NCBI GenBank assembly: GCA_000708835.1
Contig: DF237040.1
Span: 124,001 to 188,000, forward strand
From: Klebsormidium nitens
Taxonomy: Eukaryota; Streptophyta; Klebsormidiophyceae; Klebsormidiales; Klebsormidiaceae
Reading direction: 5' to 3'
DNA: 64,000 nucleotides
The notes under the pieces were generated by a model. It was given only the letters and a program-made list of their open reading frames with translations. It had not been told where the DNA came from and ran no database searches. Within the stretch, counting starts at the first letter, position 1; each line of letters begins with the position of its first letter. This document shows positions 1 to 13,062 of the stretch, in pieces. The translations under genes were made by a program, and so were the position numbers.

Positions 1-97
1 TAAAAGCATACCTGACGTCCCTTCTTTCCGTTTTCGCTCTGCAGCTGCCGTCAAGAAGGAGGTTGTCGTGGTCAAGAAACCCGGCTATAACAATTAG
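1..97 (+). CDS. 3'-terminal exon of a gene entering from the left (product unknown)
   Basis: A polypyrimidine tract ending in CTCTGCAG at 44 is a good 3' splice site. The exon then reads A-V-K-K-E-V-V-V-V-K-K-P-G-Y-N-N before TAG at 95-97, with the intron in phase 1 (the first base of the leading codon comes from the missing upstream exon). An AATAAA hexamer at 176-181 could serve as the polyadenylation signal. Only about 17 residues are visible, lysine- and valine-rich, so no family can be assigned. Everything upstream lies outside the window. Confidence 0.45.
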   Translation, partial: KSIPDVPSFRFRSAAAVKKEVVVVKKPGYNN

Positions 98-1638
98 CAG
101 CGTAACTACTATGACCCCTGAAAGAGCTTAGTAAGATCAATCACGTGTATTCTCCTTAGACAATGCGGCCCCCGGAATAAATGCTGGTCGTAGAGGAAAC
201 AACTCTACGTTAACCAAGCTGTGAGAAGAGTTTCTGATTATCACCGTTTAGGACAGACTGGGACTGCTGAGTTGGCAGACAGGACGGATTTCGACATGTA
301 GTGACTGCCACTGTGTGACTTTTTGTATAGTCAACTTTGCAGATTGAGAATAATAAGAGAACTGTGACTGTCAGGAGGAAAAAACCTTCTGGCGGGATAG
401 TTTTGTACACTGAGTGGATTTGTTACAAAAACAATCATAACCCAAAGTGTATGTGCACAAGCTAGATCTTTTCCACACAATGGTGTGGATTGTATGTTCG
501 ATTTGATATACACTGCAGTTGAGATGAGGTGAACTATCATACTAGGCTTTCAATATCATCATGATTGATGAAATACACTGATCATATTCGTGCCGATGAC
601 CAATGAACGAGAAGATGTTACATATTTTTAATAGTACATCGACAGGTAATTTTCCGACGCAATTTAGTAAGAAGAGGCATGGCCGTTAGCGCTAAAACTT
701 AATCTCATACTAGTCATGACTCCTTCACTGACTTACTTTTTACAGTAGTATATGTATATGCAATTATTTAATTTTTTGCATGCACGTTTAATTGGATTGA
801 AGTTAGCCCGCGTTCTGGGGAATGAGATGTACGTGGTCGCGCTATAGCTTCATATGATGGCCGGAGCCGTATGACTGGACAAGGACCTTATACTACTTAA
901 CTATATAATCGCTTGCAATATATACTAAACTTGAAAACTGGAATGATCAGAAAAAGATAAATTACATACAGGAAAGCTATAGGTGCGAGCATGCACACCT
1001 TTATATGTATCGATCGTTTGTCGACCTTGTCCATGCAGCGGCGGTCGCCGTTGCAATGTCGTTGTCATGGCAAGGCAATCTGCAACACTTCAATATTCGC
1101 CCGGACATGTCTGCCCCCACCAAATTATGGGGCTGGCAACCAACAATCACTGCATGATGGAGCCCTAGCTAGCTTGGCACGATATTATAAACATACTAAT
1201 ACAAACTCCGGGTGGGTCAAAGCCTCAGCCTGTGAAGACCATGCCAGTGCAGCTATACTAAGGCTTAGCAGGCTGGGAGCTCAGACTAGTGATGGCGACT
1301 TTGAGCGCGCCAGGTGGCTAAAGCAGATTCCAAACAAACATTGGCCGATATCACCTCAAGCCAACCGGCTGCATCCTGCTATAGCCACTCGAGTCCTGAC
1401 ATGTTGCTTTCTGCAAACAGGACTCTGGGAGTCTTGTCATCCCGCCAAGCCACGTAATAAGATTTACAGTCACGACAGATCCTTGCAACCGTGGGCAACT
1501 CGCACTAAGCCATACTGCTATGTTTGAAGCTGTCTGCAATCAACTTGGCCAGTGCTCAACATGCAGTGATCAATCAAGTCAAGGACTCTGTCAAACATTA
1601 TAAGCGAGCTCTCACAACCATGCATAGTCTTCTAATCG
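98..1638. other. Intergenic region, no supported gene
   Basis: About 1.5 kb between the end of the left partial gene and the stop codon of the GH99 gene, so the two flanking genes are convergent. Open frames here (for example 991-1527 +) are short, have no recognisable domain and show no splice-site support. The sequence is AT-rich with many TGCATG, CATATG and ATCGAT-like palindromes. I see nothing assignable. Confidence 0.6.
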
Positions 1639-4600
1639 TCATAGCTCCTCTCGAAGGGAACCTTGACTCTCTCGTCGCCTCTTTTTGAAGTCGCCTACGA
1701 GCTTTTTTGTGAGGTTCAGATAAATCTTAGGACCGTCAGCGCCGTAGTCCTCGAAGGGGGCGCCTCCCGACGTCACCTGCAAGCGACGCACTGATTGAGG
1801 TCCATACGAGATCCTGCTCGTTTTTTTGGAACTCGGGCGTTCCTCTTTGCGCAGTCGACAAACGGAAGTGCGGCAGTCTCTCAAGAGAATGAATCTTCAA
1901 TGCCTACCAGAAAACCTACATGATCACTCGCTCCTGTGAAAGTGTACAAGTATCTGACCGCACGTGGTAGGTACCAACCGAAGCCGGTCCCAAAGGAGAA
2001 TCTTGACCGTTCGGTTAACGCAAAACTTCATGACTCTGCCACATTGTTGCTCGAGGTGCCAGGTTTTGCTCAGGATTATGCTAGCTCAAGCACGCACCAA
2101 TACGCGCCAGAGACTCTCTTTTCTGCCAAGGGCGATGAAACTCGTTTGGAGTCGAAGTCGACTCCCCTACTCTTGCGACTCTTGTTTACCGGCAGGCACG
2201 GTTTACGTGGTGAACAGAAGATGCCGTTCTGATCAGTTGCGGCACTGCTCGGCCGCATACTTCCAAGACCGCTTTAAACAATTTTGCAAGCTTTCCGTTC
2301 ATTTCGGACGAGTCTGCTTCCCCGCTCGCGGAGCGGAGCTTCGTCGAGAGGTCCTTGCAAAGTGGACCGCTTCGATGTAAGGCTTTTGAGTCGGAATTCG
2401 CCGGAGCGAACGAAGGATCAACCAACTCGATGAAAGACAAAGAAAAAGAGGGGATTTAAGAAGGTTTTCCTCCTGCGGGCCGTTCTGGAATTATCTTTAT
2501 CCAGCGACAGCCCAAGTCAAGCACTCACAAATGAGACAAAGACGCCAAGAAAAACATGAAAAAGCCGCGTCTCATACCGACGGCTTGGCTGGCTCAATCT
2601 GCGTGCCCTCCCCCCACTCATTGTAACTCGTAATAGAGATGACGTCAGCGCCCCCGTCAATAGCGTGCCGCCAGGCCCGCTTGTATAGCCGCCCTTCTTC
2701 CCTCGCCCTAGTTGCGCCAGGGTTCCAGGGGCGGATGCGGGTGTCGTTGTAACCGGGCCCAACACTGGCGATGAACAACTGTGGAGTCGAGGGAGAATTG
2801 CTTAACCACCCTTTCTTGAACCTTGGTTAGTTAGTTGTTGGACCGAGATCTTAATTTTGGTGAACTACACGCCTCTAGCTTTGCGAACTGACAATTTCAG
2901 GCCGAAGAGTGAATTCTTTATTGAAAAGAAAGAAGACATGTACATCGTCAACTCATAGGAGTTTAAAAAGCATCGATGCAAACTTGCACGGCAAAAACAA
3001 ATCTGTTTGCTTGGATACAAGAAAGTTCCAAATAAGCAGCTCAACGTGGTCAAAAACGAGTTAACTGATCTGGCAAAACGGAACGAGAAGATGATCTGTG
3101 CAACCCGCAGAATACACAATGCGATTTGCAGAAGCCGGCTTTTCCCCATGTGCTGGATGGAAACACGCACGCATGGCAAACTGCCAACAAGGTGCAGCAC
3201 ACTATTACGAATGCTAACCGAGCATAATCGTTTCGGTTCAGCACGTGGACCCGGGACACATTCCCCAACACTGGCCACGGTCGTCATCAATAGAAGCCAT
3301 GAAAGCTTCGAAGCAAGCTGTCACCGGTTGCATATATTGGTCATTCGCAACATTTAACCGTATTTTACTATATTGACCACTTTTGGTGAGGAGAGTAGGT
3401 TAGAGCTGCCTTCACATGGCACAGGAGTTTCGGGGCCTGATTTGAAGTCTCGGTGAGTAAAATTTAGAAACAAGGAGATTTCTCTGATAGACTTGTGTCG
3501 AGCGTAGGTTTGCCATCAGAGGCTCAATCTTGACACTGGTATGGCCAGCTCCGGACGTTTCCATTTCGGACGTGCAAACCCGAATCCTAAGTCGGACTCG
3601 ATATACCAAGTCTGCGGCTGCTCGAGCGCGTTTTTCACAACGTCTCGTTCGGAGTACGTTCTGGAACGACCTGCGCGCTGCACACGTTAACAACTTGCAC
3701 GAGCGGCTGCAGATTGGAATCAGAAAGTCCGAGATTTGGATTCAGAACTCCCGTCCGAACCAAAAACATCCGTGTTCGGCTGCAGCGGCCTTACCTTTCT
3801 GTTTTCCGTCGCCCATTGGGCCATACGTGGCCAGCTAGACCACGTGGATCCATAAGAAGACCCCTCGCTGGCGAAGTAACTGCAGAAATGCGGAATGGAA
3901 CCCGCGTGAGAAAGATATCACGGAGGTCTAGAGCTGAGAATTCTCAGTTTTCAATTTTCATCGATTTGAGCGGAGTTGTCCGATGGAGGGAACGCAGACG
4001 AAAGCTCGTCATCAAGAGGGTCTCCCCCCTTTAAAATGGTGACCCGATACCAAACAGATCGAAACGACGCAGTAGATATGTCAGTCACCACTTCTGAAAA
4101 AGACTGTTTTACCAAAGGTCAGGTCCGCTACCGAAGAGATGCTCGAATCCACTATGTCCGAGACACACAAGCCAAGGATCGAGTTGAATGAAAGCATCTT
4201 GAGGGGAACACTTGCAAAGAGAAACTAGAGAAACGACTTGGAAGAAAGCTCGACGGCGATATCGTTCGTTCAATCGCTGCGGCCTGCATCACGGGTGCTG
4301 TTCCGAGCAACTTTCACACCTCTTGATGCCGCTCAGCAGGTCGAACCATGTCAAACAGCCTCAGAAACCAACGAAAGCATTCCTAGAGGTTTGCCAGGAT
4401 GATTGTGCTGCCCCAGTCAATTCCGTTCAGGGTGTAGTTTTTCAGTAGAAGCCACGGGGCGCTTCAGCGACTGGCTGCAACCTCGAAGGGATCTGTTTGC
4501 TGGTTGAAAATTTCGAGCGGCTTGACTGAATTGAGAGGTTAAGGGACTTGCGAGAGACCTTCGGTGTGGTCGCCTCGCAACCATCTTCTCATCCGGCAAC

Positions 4601-7600
4601 CTCACCTGTACGCCCCGTCAAACCCTGCGGTCTCCAGCTTCTCCCCGTCGTTGTACTCGAGCCACAGGCCGATGAAAACGCCGTCGAGGCTGGTTCCCCG
4701 CAGCGTGTCATCCCCGTCTTCTTTGAGCACCGCGGCCCACTCCCCCGACGGCGTCAGGTACGAGTCGTAGCTGCCAGACGACAAAAATGACGTCAAATGG
4801 AAGATAACGTCAGTCGCCTGACGACGAGTATGCCCCAGCAGAGAATTGTGGAAAGTTACGTGAGTCGCAGGCCGTTTGTTGGACATTGCGGAGTGTCATG
4901 CAGAAGAGAGGGCAGACGATGGAAAGTCGTACTAATGAGCACTGCCACGCGCTTGCTTGACGGCTGCAAGTGTCAAACGCAAGCGAGACAAAACGAGGTA
5001 ATCGCAAACAGAGATTCACTTCGCACTTGTGGCCTAGTGTCGCTGCTGCAGAGCGAATGAGTGCAATGCGGAAAAAGTCGGAAGGCAGTGCGAAACGGAT
5101 TTCGATCACGCCCCGTCTTTTAAACATCCTTTTCCCTCAACGTTCACGGCTCAAGGTCGAAGGCCGACCCTCTACAGCGCGCAATGATGCCAAACGCTGA
5201 GAATGTGGACTTACACGTAGTACACCGGCTTTCCTTGCCACCGCAGCAGCGCAGGCGATGCCCCAAACCTCTCCATGAGGTATTCCACGTCCGTTCGTAC
5301 GCTCTTGGCGGACCGTCCGACGTACGGCTCCAGGTGGAATGCCAGCTTGACGGTGCCCTGCGCCTCAGCAACTTGGAAAACAATTGGGAGAAGGGCATCT
5401 GTAGACACGCCCTGCATTGGGGGAATAGAAAATTCTTGAGAGGCTGAAAGTAGCGAGAAATGTCGAACCACCGGGAAAGGAAAGAGGGATGCTTGCATCG
5501 TATTGCCGTGCGCCTTGATGGCAAAAACAATTCACAGAAGGGCGTCAATAGAAACAGCCCGTCTTTTTTGCGTTTTTTCTGATAAAGAAGACGACAATCA
5601 TTCTCGAGCTGCAATCAGCAGTCAGAAATAGATTGTTCTCGGGCATGAAATACAAATTACAAGGCCACAGCACGTCGCAATGTTGGAAATTGTCGATGAG
5701 ATGAAAGGAAGTTCTGATAGGAACGGCCTGCGTCCGAGAAAGTGTCGTCTGATTCTCAAAACCCAAATTGAAGATAGGCAGGGACAAGCCGAACCAAACT
5801 GCAGCATCTCCAACATTTTCAGAGAACCACCAGACAGACGCAATGGTCGTCGGAAACGAGACAAGTATAATGCGGTTGGTGTAATCGTGCTTTTTCCAAT
5901 CCTGCAGAGCAGTTATCAGAAAAGTAGTGCAGCTTGCCTGCATGCCGGTTGAGAGCTAACCTGTGGGCTACGTTAAATGCACACTCCTCGCCACAATCGA
6001 CTGCAATCGACAAGAACCATGCCTGTAGTAATTAGCAAAGGTCACCACTTGGGAAGACGTTACCTTAGTAGAAAACAGTGGGCCACTCACTTGGGTATCT
6101 GCGCTCTCCTTACGGTCGCTTTGGCCCCACCAGGAAAGAACCGCCACAGTTACACCTGCAGCAGCCAACTGAGACGACAGTGGTTCGTTCGTCCATTTTC
6201 AAAGTCCGGCAGGTTTGACACTGCACGTAAAGTTGACTCCAGATGGAACTTGAACGGAGGCTACTATATGAGGTCACTGATTTGTGGGCCCTGTCTGAGA
6301 AAATCTCGAGCAGAAATGGACACTTTTCTTGTCGCAATATGTGGGTCGATAATCTCAGAAAGTCAACCAGAGAGGCCTGTTCGTGATCTTTGACCTGGAA
6401 GTACGCTGGAAGCAAGGCCAGAAGACCAGAGCTGTGCATTGTTACAAATCTTAAAGTCATACGCACATCTTGGAACCAGATTTCACCGGAATTCGCCTTA
6501 CAAACACTCACAAGCAGAAGTTTGCCCCACAAGTAGTGCCAAACGTGAGAAAGAATCTAAAAGGCCTACCTCGTCAAACTGCGCTAGAATCACAGCGGGG
6601 TCCCTCGAGCTGTAACAGCCTCTGGCTGGGTAGTAGGTCGAGTGAACGTCTTGTGGAGGTTGAAACTGGAGAAAGGTTTCGAGAGAGTGGTTGAGTAGAG
6701 CAGCTTGACTAAGCACAACTTTTAGTTGGTCCAAAGGTGAAGCAAAGAAGGATTTTCCTAGGCTGTGCTGGCTCTGCAATTGAGCATAACCGAGTTATTC
6801 GAAATATCAAGCAATCAGCTTTGTATGGAAGGAAAATTGCATGCGCAACCTTGCTCACACTCATAGGTTGTCTTGGCGAAACCTGTGATAATTCTCGACC
6901 AGAACACGTGCGACTGAACACGGAGGATATCACTCAAGTCGTCTGATTTTGCCCGCCATTGGCATTTTCAAACTGCTGAAATCTACGTTGTGCAACTCAG
7001 AATTTCAAAGCTCACCGCAGAACAAAGACAAAGCTAATTTTAGTTCTTTTTACCTCTTTGCCCACAGGAAATTGTGCTGACACTTCCTCTCTCCAGTGGG
7101 GTAGGACTTTGTGATTCCAGTGCAAGTAGGCACCGTCATGCTCGGGGTTCCCATACCTGCGCAGATATGCTGTTTACATTGGGTGTGCACGCGTGGAGGG
7201 CCATGACTGATCTCAGTATCCTTTCTGTGTTCACCGATTTATCTATTTCGTTTCAATCTCCAGAAACCAAATGTACAAGCCACATAAATGCGTTTGAACT
7301 GTACATTCTCTGGCATGATCTGATAGCTCTTGGTGTACATGCTCTTTGGAAACAGCCAAAATTGGTGAACATGCTTTCTAGCAAAATCTTCAACAGCTGA
7401 TGAATATGCGCACACCATAGAGTTGCTCTCTTCATGATGTGGTGGCAAGATCAACAAAACGAAAATTCACCACCATCAGCGAATCGTCTGGGGAAGGTTT
7501 TCTGAAGGTGGACTCAACTCTCTTCTATCAAGAAGACAAGGTGTCAATTCCATCGATGAGTGGTACCAGAGAAGACAGATTGTATCCCTGACAATATGTC

Positions 7601-7740
7601 CAGCAAGATACTCACCAGAGGTAGAAGAATGCGTGCACCCTGTGTTCAGACTCAAGCGCACCTGCCTTTGAGATCTTTGCACAGATTCCCTGCATTGCTA
7701 AGCTATGCAAAAGCACAACAGGCAAAATGCGCACCACCAT
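1639..7740 (-). CDS. MANEA: Glycoprotein endo-alpha-1,2-mannosidase (GH99), nine exons
   Basis: Exons (complement): 7616-7740, 7054-7156, 6570-6665, 6091-6168, 5215-5411, 4606-4770, 3795-3879, 2578-2778 and 1639-1776. The lengths sum to 1188 nt, giving 395 aa with all phases consistent. The family hydrolyses the alpha-1,2-mannosyl bond that carries glucosylated mannose on N-glycans, in the Golgi lumen. The N-terminus M-V-V-R-I-L-P-V-V-L-L is a signal peptide or signal anchor; another in-frame ATG lies 9 nt upstream (7749). Visible family landmarks are VHAFFYLWYGNP near residue 35, YSSRDPAVI, VAVLSWW, LAFHLEPY, VYDSYL, DGVFIGLW, YFASEGSSYGS, SVGPGYNDTRIRPWN and the signature NEWGEGTQIEP. E337 and E340 in that signature match the two GH99 active-site glutamates. 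The length is normal for the family. The gene is divergent from the CIR-type gene. Exon edges may be off by 1-2 nt at 6091. Confidence 0.93.
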
Positions 7741-8644
7741 AGGTTGCATCCTGCTAAAGCGAGGCGCAGAGAAGTGACATGCTTGTGAATGACGTGAGCA
7801 TTTTGCCATCGCTGCAGAAACTTGTTTGCACATTCAGTAAAGAGTTGTGGCGCTATTCTGATCTGCGCTCAGCTGAAAGGGCTGGCTTTCAGCTCAGCAA
7901 ACCACCTGCTAGCACCTAACGGATCCGCATGGGAGTTCCCCTTCCCCTGCTTGAGCAAGCAGTGTCCTTCAAGAGCCTTTCGTTCCCATTTCAGTGTCGC
8001 CCTTTCGTTCCTGCTGGCACCAGTGCTTCCTCTCCATGATGCCCTGGGCCTACATAAATTCCAGAACTTGGCAGAAGTGTTGTGTAGAATAGCCCCAGCT
8101 GGATTTTCCAAAGTGAAAACTGGTATCTATTGGTGCATATTCCGGCGACAGATGGTCAGACTCCGAGAGAACGAAGGGATTTTGAAAGGCCCCGTAACCA
8201 GGACTGCGAACGGTCCACCCGTCAATGTAAGCGGGCCAACGGGGACTCGTCGATGGCACTATGCTGGTCGGGGGAGGCAGATGGCTCTGCTTATATACGG
8301 TCCTTTTATGTGGGGGCCATTTGAAATTGTAGCCAGTTGCAGCTGGAAAGCAGAAAAGCACTCCAGAAGTTGCATGAGCAAAAGCTGTTGAACTGATGAT
8401 CGGTGTCAAGACAGGACGTCAATCAGAAGACAGAAGACGAAGGTTTGCGCTGGCAGGGCCTGTTGTAGGCCTCCGAGAAGGAATGGCCTCTTATTGTTGA
8501 ACAGGTCAAGAAAGCTTGCTGCCAATGCGGGTTGGTTCAATAAGTCACAAGTGACTCGAGCGGCCTTGCAATTCACTATCTGCAAGCATCCTATCAAAAG
8601 TTTGACCGGACTGTAGGGCTCTGTAACTCGAGTGGCTGACAACA
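7741..8644. promoter_or_regulatory. Divergent intergenic/promoter region between GH99 and CIR-type genes
   Basis: About 900 bp between two head-to-head start codons. It must contain both 5' UTRs and promoters, and possibly a 5' UTR intron. No convincing TATA box or other named element was identified. The open frames at 7822-8391 (+) and 8050-8409 (-) overlap each other and carry no domain. Confidence 0.5.
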
Positions 8645-11600
8645 ATGGCGCCGCGTCCACCCCGAAAGATCCCAGAGTTCACGGAGGTCGATTACAAGAC
8701 TAAGGCAGGGGTGGCCTGGAGCCACAACTACCTGAATCAGAAGCCATGGCACCCTATGAGTTACCCCAACCAGCGCCGCAAGTGGATTGCGGAGCAGGAG
8801 CATGCCGTGCGGGAGCAGCAGAAGGGGGTTGCAGCCAAAGAGGTGATTGACTTGGGATCCAAGTGTTCGAAAACTCAATGCTCAAAGGTCCTAATTGTGG
8901 TGCCACCAATTGATCAGGAGTTCATGAATGTTCTCTTCATATTCTCCCGATCGGACTGTTAGCTGCCAGCACTCAGATAGGGGGACAAGAGTGTGAAATG
9001 AGGGTCACCCAAAAAGGGCTGCAGCTTCATCTGTGCACAACGCATCTGCAATGTTCTCCGCCTACTCACCTGCATTTCGTCACCCGTCCTATTAGCTCAC
9101 AAACATCCCTGAAGAGCTCTGGCAGTTGAGTCCGGCATCACATGAAGAGTGGATGCAGAATTCACAAGGGCCGTCTCATCTAGTCCAAATTGGACCTTTG
9201 GTGGACACCTCCTCCTTGATTTGAGCAGAAGTGGGATAAAAGCATGGGCGATGAGTTACATAGCTAATCTTTAGCCGGCTCGCCATGACGCCCACCTGTT
9301 CACTGAACTTGTCCTGGGTTCAATTATCTTCTTTTGTCCGGACCCGCTAGTAGCAAAAGGGTTGGACACTTTCTGAAGGTCCTGTTGATGTGTAGAACTT
9401 AAGTTGCATCACATATACCTGTGAAGAAAGCTGAACTAAACCTGGGAACAGCGATTTTGAGCAATTTGGCGCTCTTAACCCCTTTTTTTGCTGCGTGCAG
9501 TTTGCGGAGGAGCAGGAGTTTTTCAAAGAGGCAGCCTTGCTGAGCGAAAGTGAGCGCAAAAGGGTGAGTCCCTTTACCTGCTGACATTCTTCTAACCAAC
9601 AATGCATGAAATCTGCCTGGCGGAATAACGAGTATTGTTAAATTTTGAATAGAGGGGAGAGGGTAGAGGGGTTTGCTGCCGCGCTCTGTCCATTCTTTGA
9701 GGATTGGTTCCTTTTTGCAACCTTTTATAAAATGCAAGGTCACAACAAAATCGTGCTCTTACAGTTTTGACCAACGGGGCAGACCAAACCGCTCACGTAA
9801 CTGCACCTTGTAATTGAACGAAGTTTGGTCAAGCCCCGTCAGACACCCCTGTGGCCCAGTGCTGACGAGAATGCAGAAAGTTGTTGATATCAGTTTCTTG
9901 TGCTTATACAGTTACAACAGGGTTACAGGCACCAATAAGACCGGAAGAAACATCATGAAAGTGAAATGAGAATATGTTCGCCATTTGTGTAGTCCAACAA
10001 CTGAGTACTCATAGTACAGTCGTTTTGCTTTTCCCTCAGATTGAGCTGGCTCAGGCAGTCAGCTTCATGTACCAGCGCCCCCCAGGGTACAATCCCGACA
10101 TCGACATCAAGCGCCAGGAGAAGCCGGAAGAGAAAGCGGAGGAAGCCAAGAAGCCACGGGCCAAGGACGTCTTTGGCAGGAGCATTGCGACGGGGGAGGA
10201 GTTTGAGGCTCTCAAGGACGCCCCCAAGTGAGTCTAGCGCTCTCGAACATCAAGTGTTATCTCTAAGAGGGGCCTACTTGGTCTGATCTCGCTTGCAGGG
10301 TGCTGTAGCGGCAGGCTTGCATACTACTCTTCCGGAGGCTGCGCTTTGCAGAGGTCTTTGGACGATCTTCAGATCAGCTTTGTCGTCCACTTGTTTTTCA
10401 TCAATCTCCAACTTACAAGCAACGACGAGGAAGGCTCTTGGGAAGTAACGCTTCGCGTAGAACCGGATATTTCTGCTCCGAACCATCTCCTCTATCTGCT
10501 TATCGCTTCTAACACGTCGCTTTCCTTGTCCGTCTCCACGATTGTGATGCACCTGACATCTCGACACCTTTTTGCAGGCTCGAAACTGGCATTGTGGGCA
10601 AGGCCAAGCCGTTCGGCATCGAGATCCGCAACGTCAAGTGCGCGCGCTGCGGTGCGTTCGGACACCAGAGCGGCGAACGCGACTGTCCGCTGCGGGACGT
10701 TCTGATGCCGGGAGAGGCCGAGCGGCAGAAGAGGGAGGATCCGCTCCAAGCAATCCTGAACACAGTACCACAGGAAGCGGTAAGCCTCATCGATTTGCAG
10801 TCGTTTTCAGGTTCGTGTGGTCGCCGCGGGGTGGTGTGTGACTGACGGGATAGTGCCGGTTTGAGCGGACAAGCTTTGAGCACGTTGGGACCTGCCGAGG
10901 TGGTTGTTGCCAACGACCGTGGCCAGCGATCCTGTTACGGCCTTCAGTGTCACGCGGGTACTTGCCCGGCGCTTTTGAGTTCCTGGGGGCTTTGGGATGA
11001 GCAGAGAATTTTTTCTGAGAGCCACGATCTGTATGCACTTTAAGAGGGCCGAACACACTGAAACCTCTCGAGATTGGGGCGTGAAATTTTCAAGAGTGTC
11101 GACTCGGCCTAAGGTCGTTTCGCCTCAGGTGGGAAGGCCGATCTGAGAGGTCGTGCGTCCAGAACCAAAAGGTCAAGGGAGAGGCAGTCTGCTCAGTTCG
11201 CATCTTCAAGTTCCTTTCAAAACTAGGCGAGGCCTTTCATAGAATCGCAATGAAGTGCAGACTTAACATAGCACCTCGTCTGAGGAGCTTCTTTTCGTCA
11301 GACCGGCACGGTATCGACTGTGCTTTTGAAAATGCCGGGATCTGATCGAGCACTTAGTGGACAAGAAGTGATGGAGGAGACTACCCTCTCAAGTAGCGTT
11401 TGTTGAGTGCGCCATTCGTGCTGCACAAACAAATTGCAGGCCTTTTAGAAGCGCGTCATCGGTGCGTAGACCAGTTTCGGCTTCCCCCCTCCTCTTCACA
11501 ATATACCTCAAGCACATCCCTAGCACAGCTCTTTTGCATTCACTCTCCGCTTTTTCTCGGTGACTGACACTCAAGATCACGCTTCCGTTTTGCAGCCCAA

Positions 11601-13062
11601 GTGGACCCTCAAAGACGGCGGACGCAGCCCGCCCCGCGGCGGCTTCGACCCAACCGCTGAGAACCAGCAGATACTGCCGCCGGACGAGATGGAGTGGCAG
11701 ATGGCAGCGGAAGCAGGTAGCGTCATGTTACTTAAGAAAGCTTGTTAACCCTTATTAACTTGTTCCGCCGTTCAACTTGTCTCGGGGAAGTCCGTGTTCC
11801 GTGAGATGTACTGGGGATCGTCATATTTGTTCTGGCATCTCTGCTCTGCGTTTGGCTTTGCCTGATGTTGTCTCTTTGCTGTTCTCGTTCGGTAGCTGAG
11901 ATCAACGTGCAGTCCGGCGTCCGCTTGAGATTCTTACGTCGGCTCTTGCTCCTTCTTGCTGGAAAAGAATTAGGACTGCGGATAAACACGGTCACTCTGT
12001 CCCCTTGTCGATTCCCGCCTGCCCTCAGCGAAACATCCTCGGACGGGCAAGCAGCTCTTCTTTCTGCTGTTCATGCGTTCAGGACAAGCCGCCCTTTTAA
12101 AACAGTCAAGTCACATGAACAATATCTTCGTGCAGATGCTGGCGCGACTGAGATGCAGCCTATAGACGAGAGCATTCTGGCGCAGCTTTCTAAGAGCGAG
12201 CGAAAGGCGCTCTTGCGCGCTTACAACGGTTCCAAAGTCCGCGTGGAAGACAAACGGAAGGAGCGGAAGAAGCGGAAGAAGCACCGAAACAAAAACCGTG
12301 AGTCCAGCGAGAGCAGCGAGGAAAGTTTGGACAGTTCGGACAGTTCGGAGGACAGAAAGAAGCGACGGAAAAGAAGGCGACGAAAGAGGGATGTTACGAG
12401 CAGCGAGAGCGAAGGTAGTTCGGAGTCGGAGGATAGGGAGAGGCAACGGCGGCATAGAAAGAAGGGTTTGGGCTTTGGAGTTTGAGCGTGAACGGAAGCG
12501 TTTGACTGCCAAACGGAAGGAGGAGGATGGACAGACAGGAATGGACCGGAACGATGAGTCGGCGGACGTGTCTCGGGAGTCGATCAGGAACGGGGGGCAG
12601 AAAGGGGAAGCGGTCCAAAAACGAAAGGAGTTGGACGGTCCGGATAGTGGGGGGCGGAGAGATGCGGACGAGGAACGGCGACGTGGGACGGAGAGGCCCG
12701 ACAATGCGGAAGAACGGAGGAAGGAAAGAAAGGAGCGGGCCAATGACGAGAGGTGGGAAAGAAACGGGAGCTCTAAAGATGAGCGCTCACGAGAGCAACA
12801 GGGGCGAATGGAAGATCGATCGGAGGGGAGAAGTGTGAGAAAGGAAGCAAGGGACCGGGGGGAAGGAGATGACCGGGCGAGGGCCCGAGATGGGGATGTT
12901 AGGGGCAGTAGTAAAGATGACAAAAAAGTGACCGAGCCGAAAAATGGCCGAGAACGAGAGCGGGAGAGAGGGTTTGAGCGCGATGATAAAAAGGACAGGA
13001 CAAGGTATGACAAGGAACGGGAAGGCAGAAGGGAAAGGGGGGAAAACAGGCACATGCGCTGA
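8645..13062 (+). CDS. CIR N-terminal domain / zinc-knuckle splicing-type protein (CIR1-like)
   Basis: Exons: 8645-8842, 9501-9563, 10040-10227, 10578-10779, 11596-11716, and from 12136 onward. Each has clean GT/AG borders and matching phase. Residues 1-66 form a typical CIR/CWC25-type N-terminal domain, with KAGVAWSHNYLNQKPWHP and NQRRKWIAEQE. Exon 3 has FMYQRPPGYN. Exon 4 carries a CX2CX4HX6C zinc knuckle at C171, C174, H179 and C186, the arrangement seen in CBF1-interacting corepressor CIR and its plant homologues, which are nuclear and spliceosome-associated. The tail is K/R/S/E-rich. Read straight through, exon 6 stops at 12485 (373 aa). Removing a small intron near 12298-12457 (lengths of 43, 139 or 160 nt all fit) joins a further open R/E/D/K-rich frame ending at 13062 (about 550 aa). 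The longer form resembles the long arginine-rich tails of homologues, but RNA evidence would decide. The domain call is firm; the C-terminus is not. Confidence 0.85.

Noticed and set aside
991-1527. 178-codon + strand open frame
   Set aside because: No recognisable domain, no coding-like composition and no flanking splice signals; it lies in palindrome-rich intergenic sequence.
7822-8409. Overlapping open frames on both strands between GH99 and the CIR gene
   Set aside because: Neither has a domain or signal; treated as divergent promoter sequence.
12111-13055. 314-codon minus-strand open frame rich in S, L, P and F
   Set aside because: It is the antisense of the T-poor, purine-rich CIR tail. 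Absence of stops follows from composition, and there is no domain.
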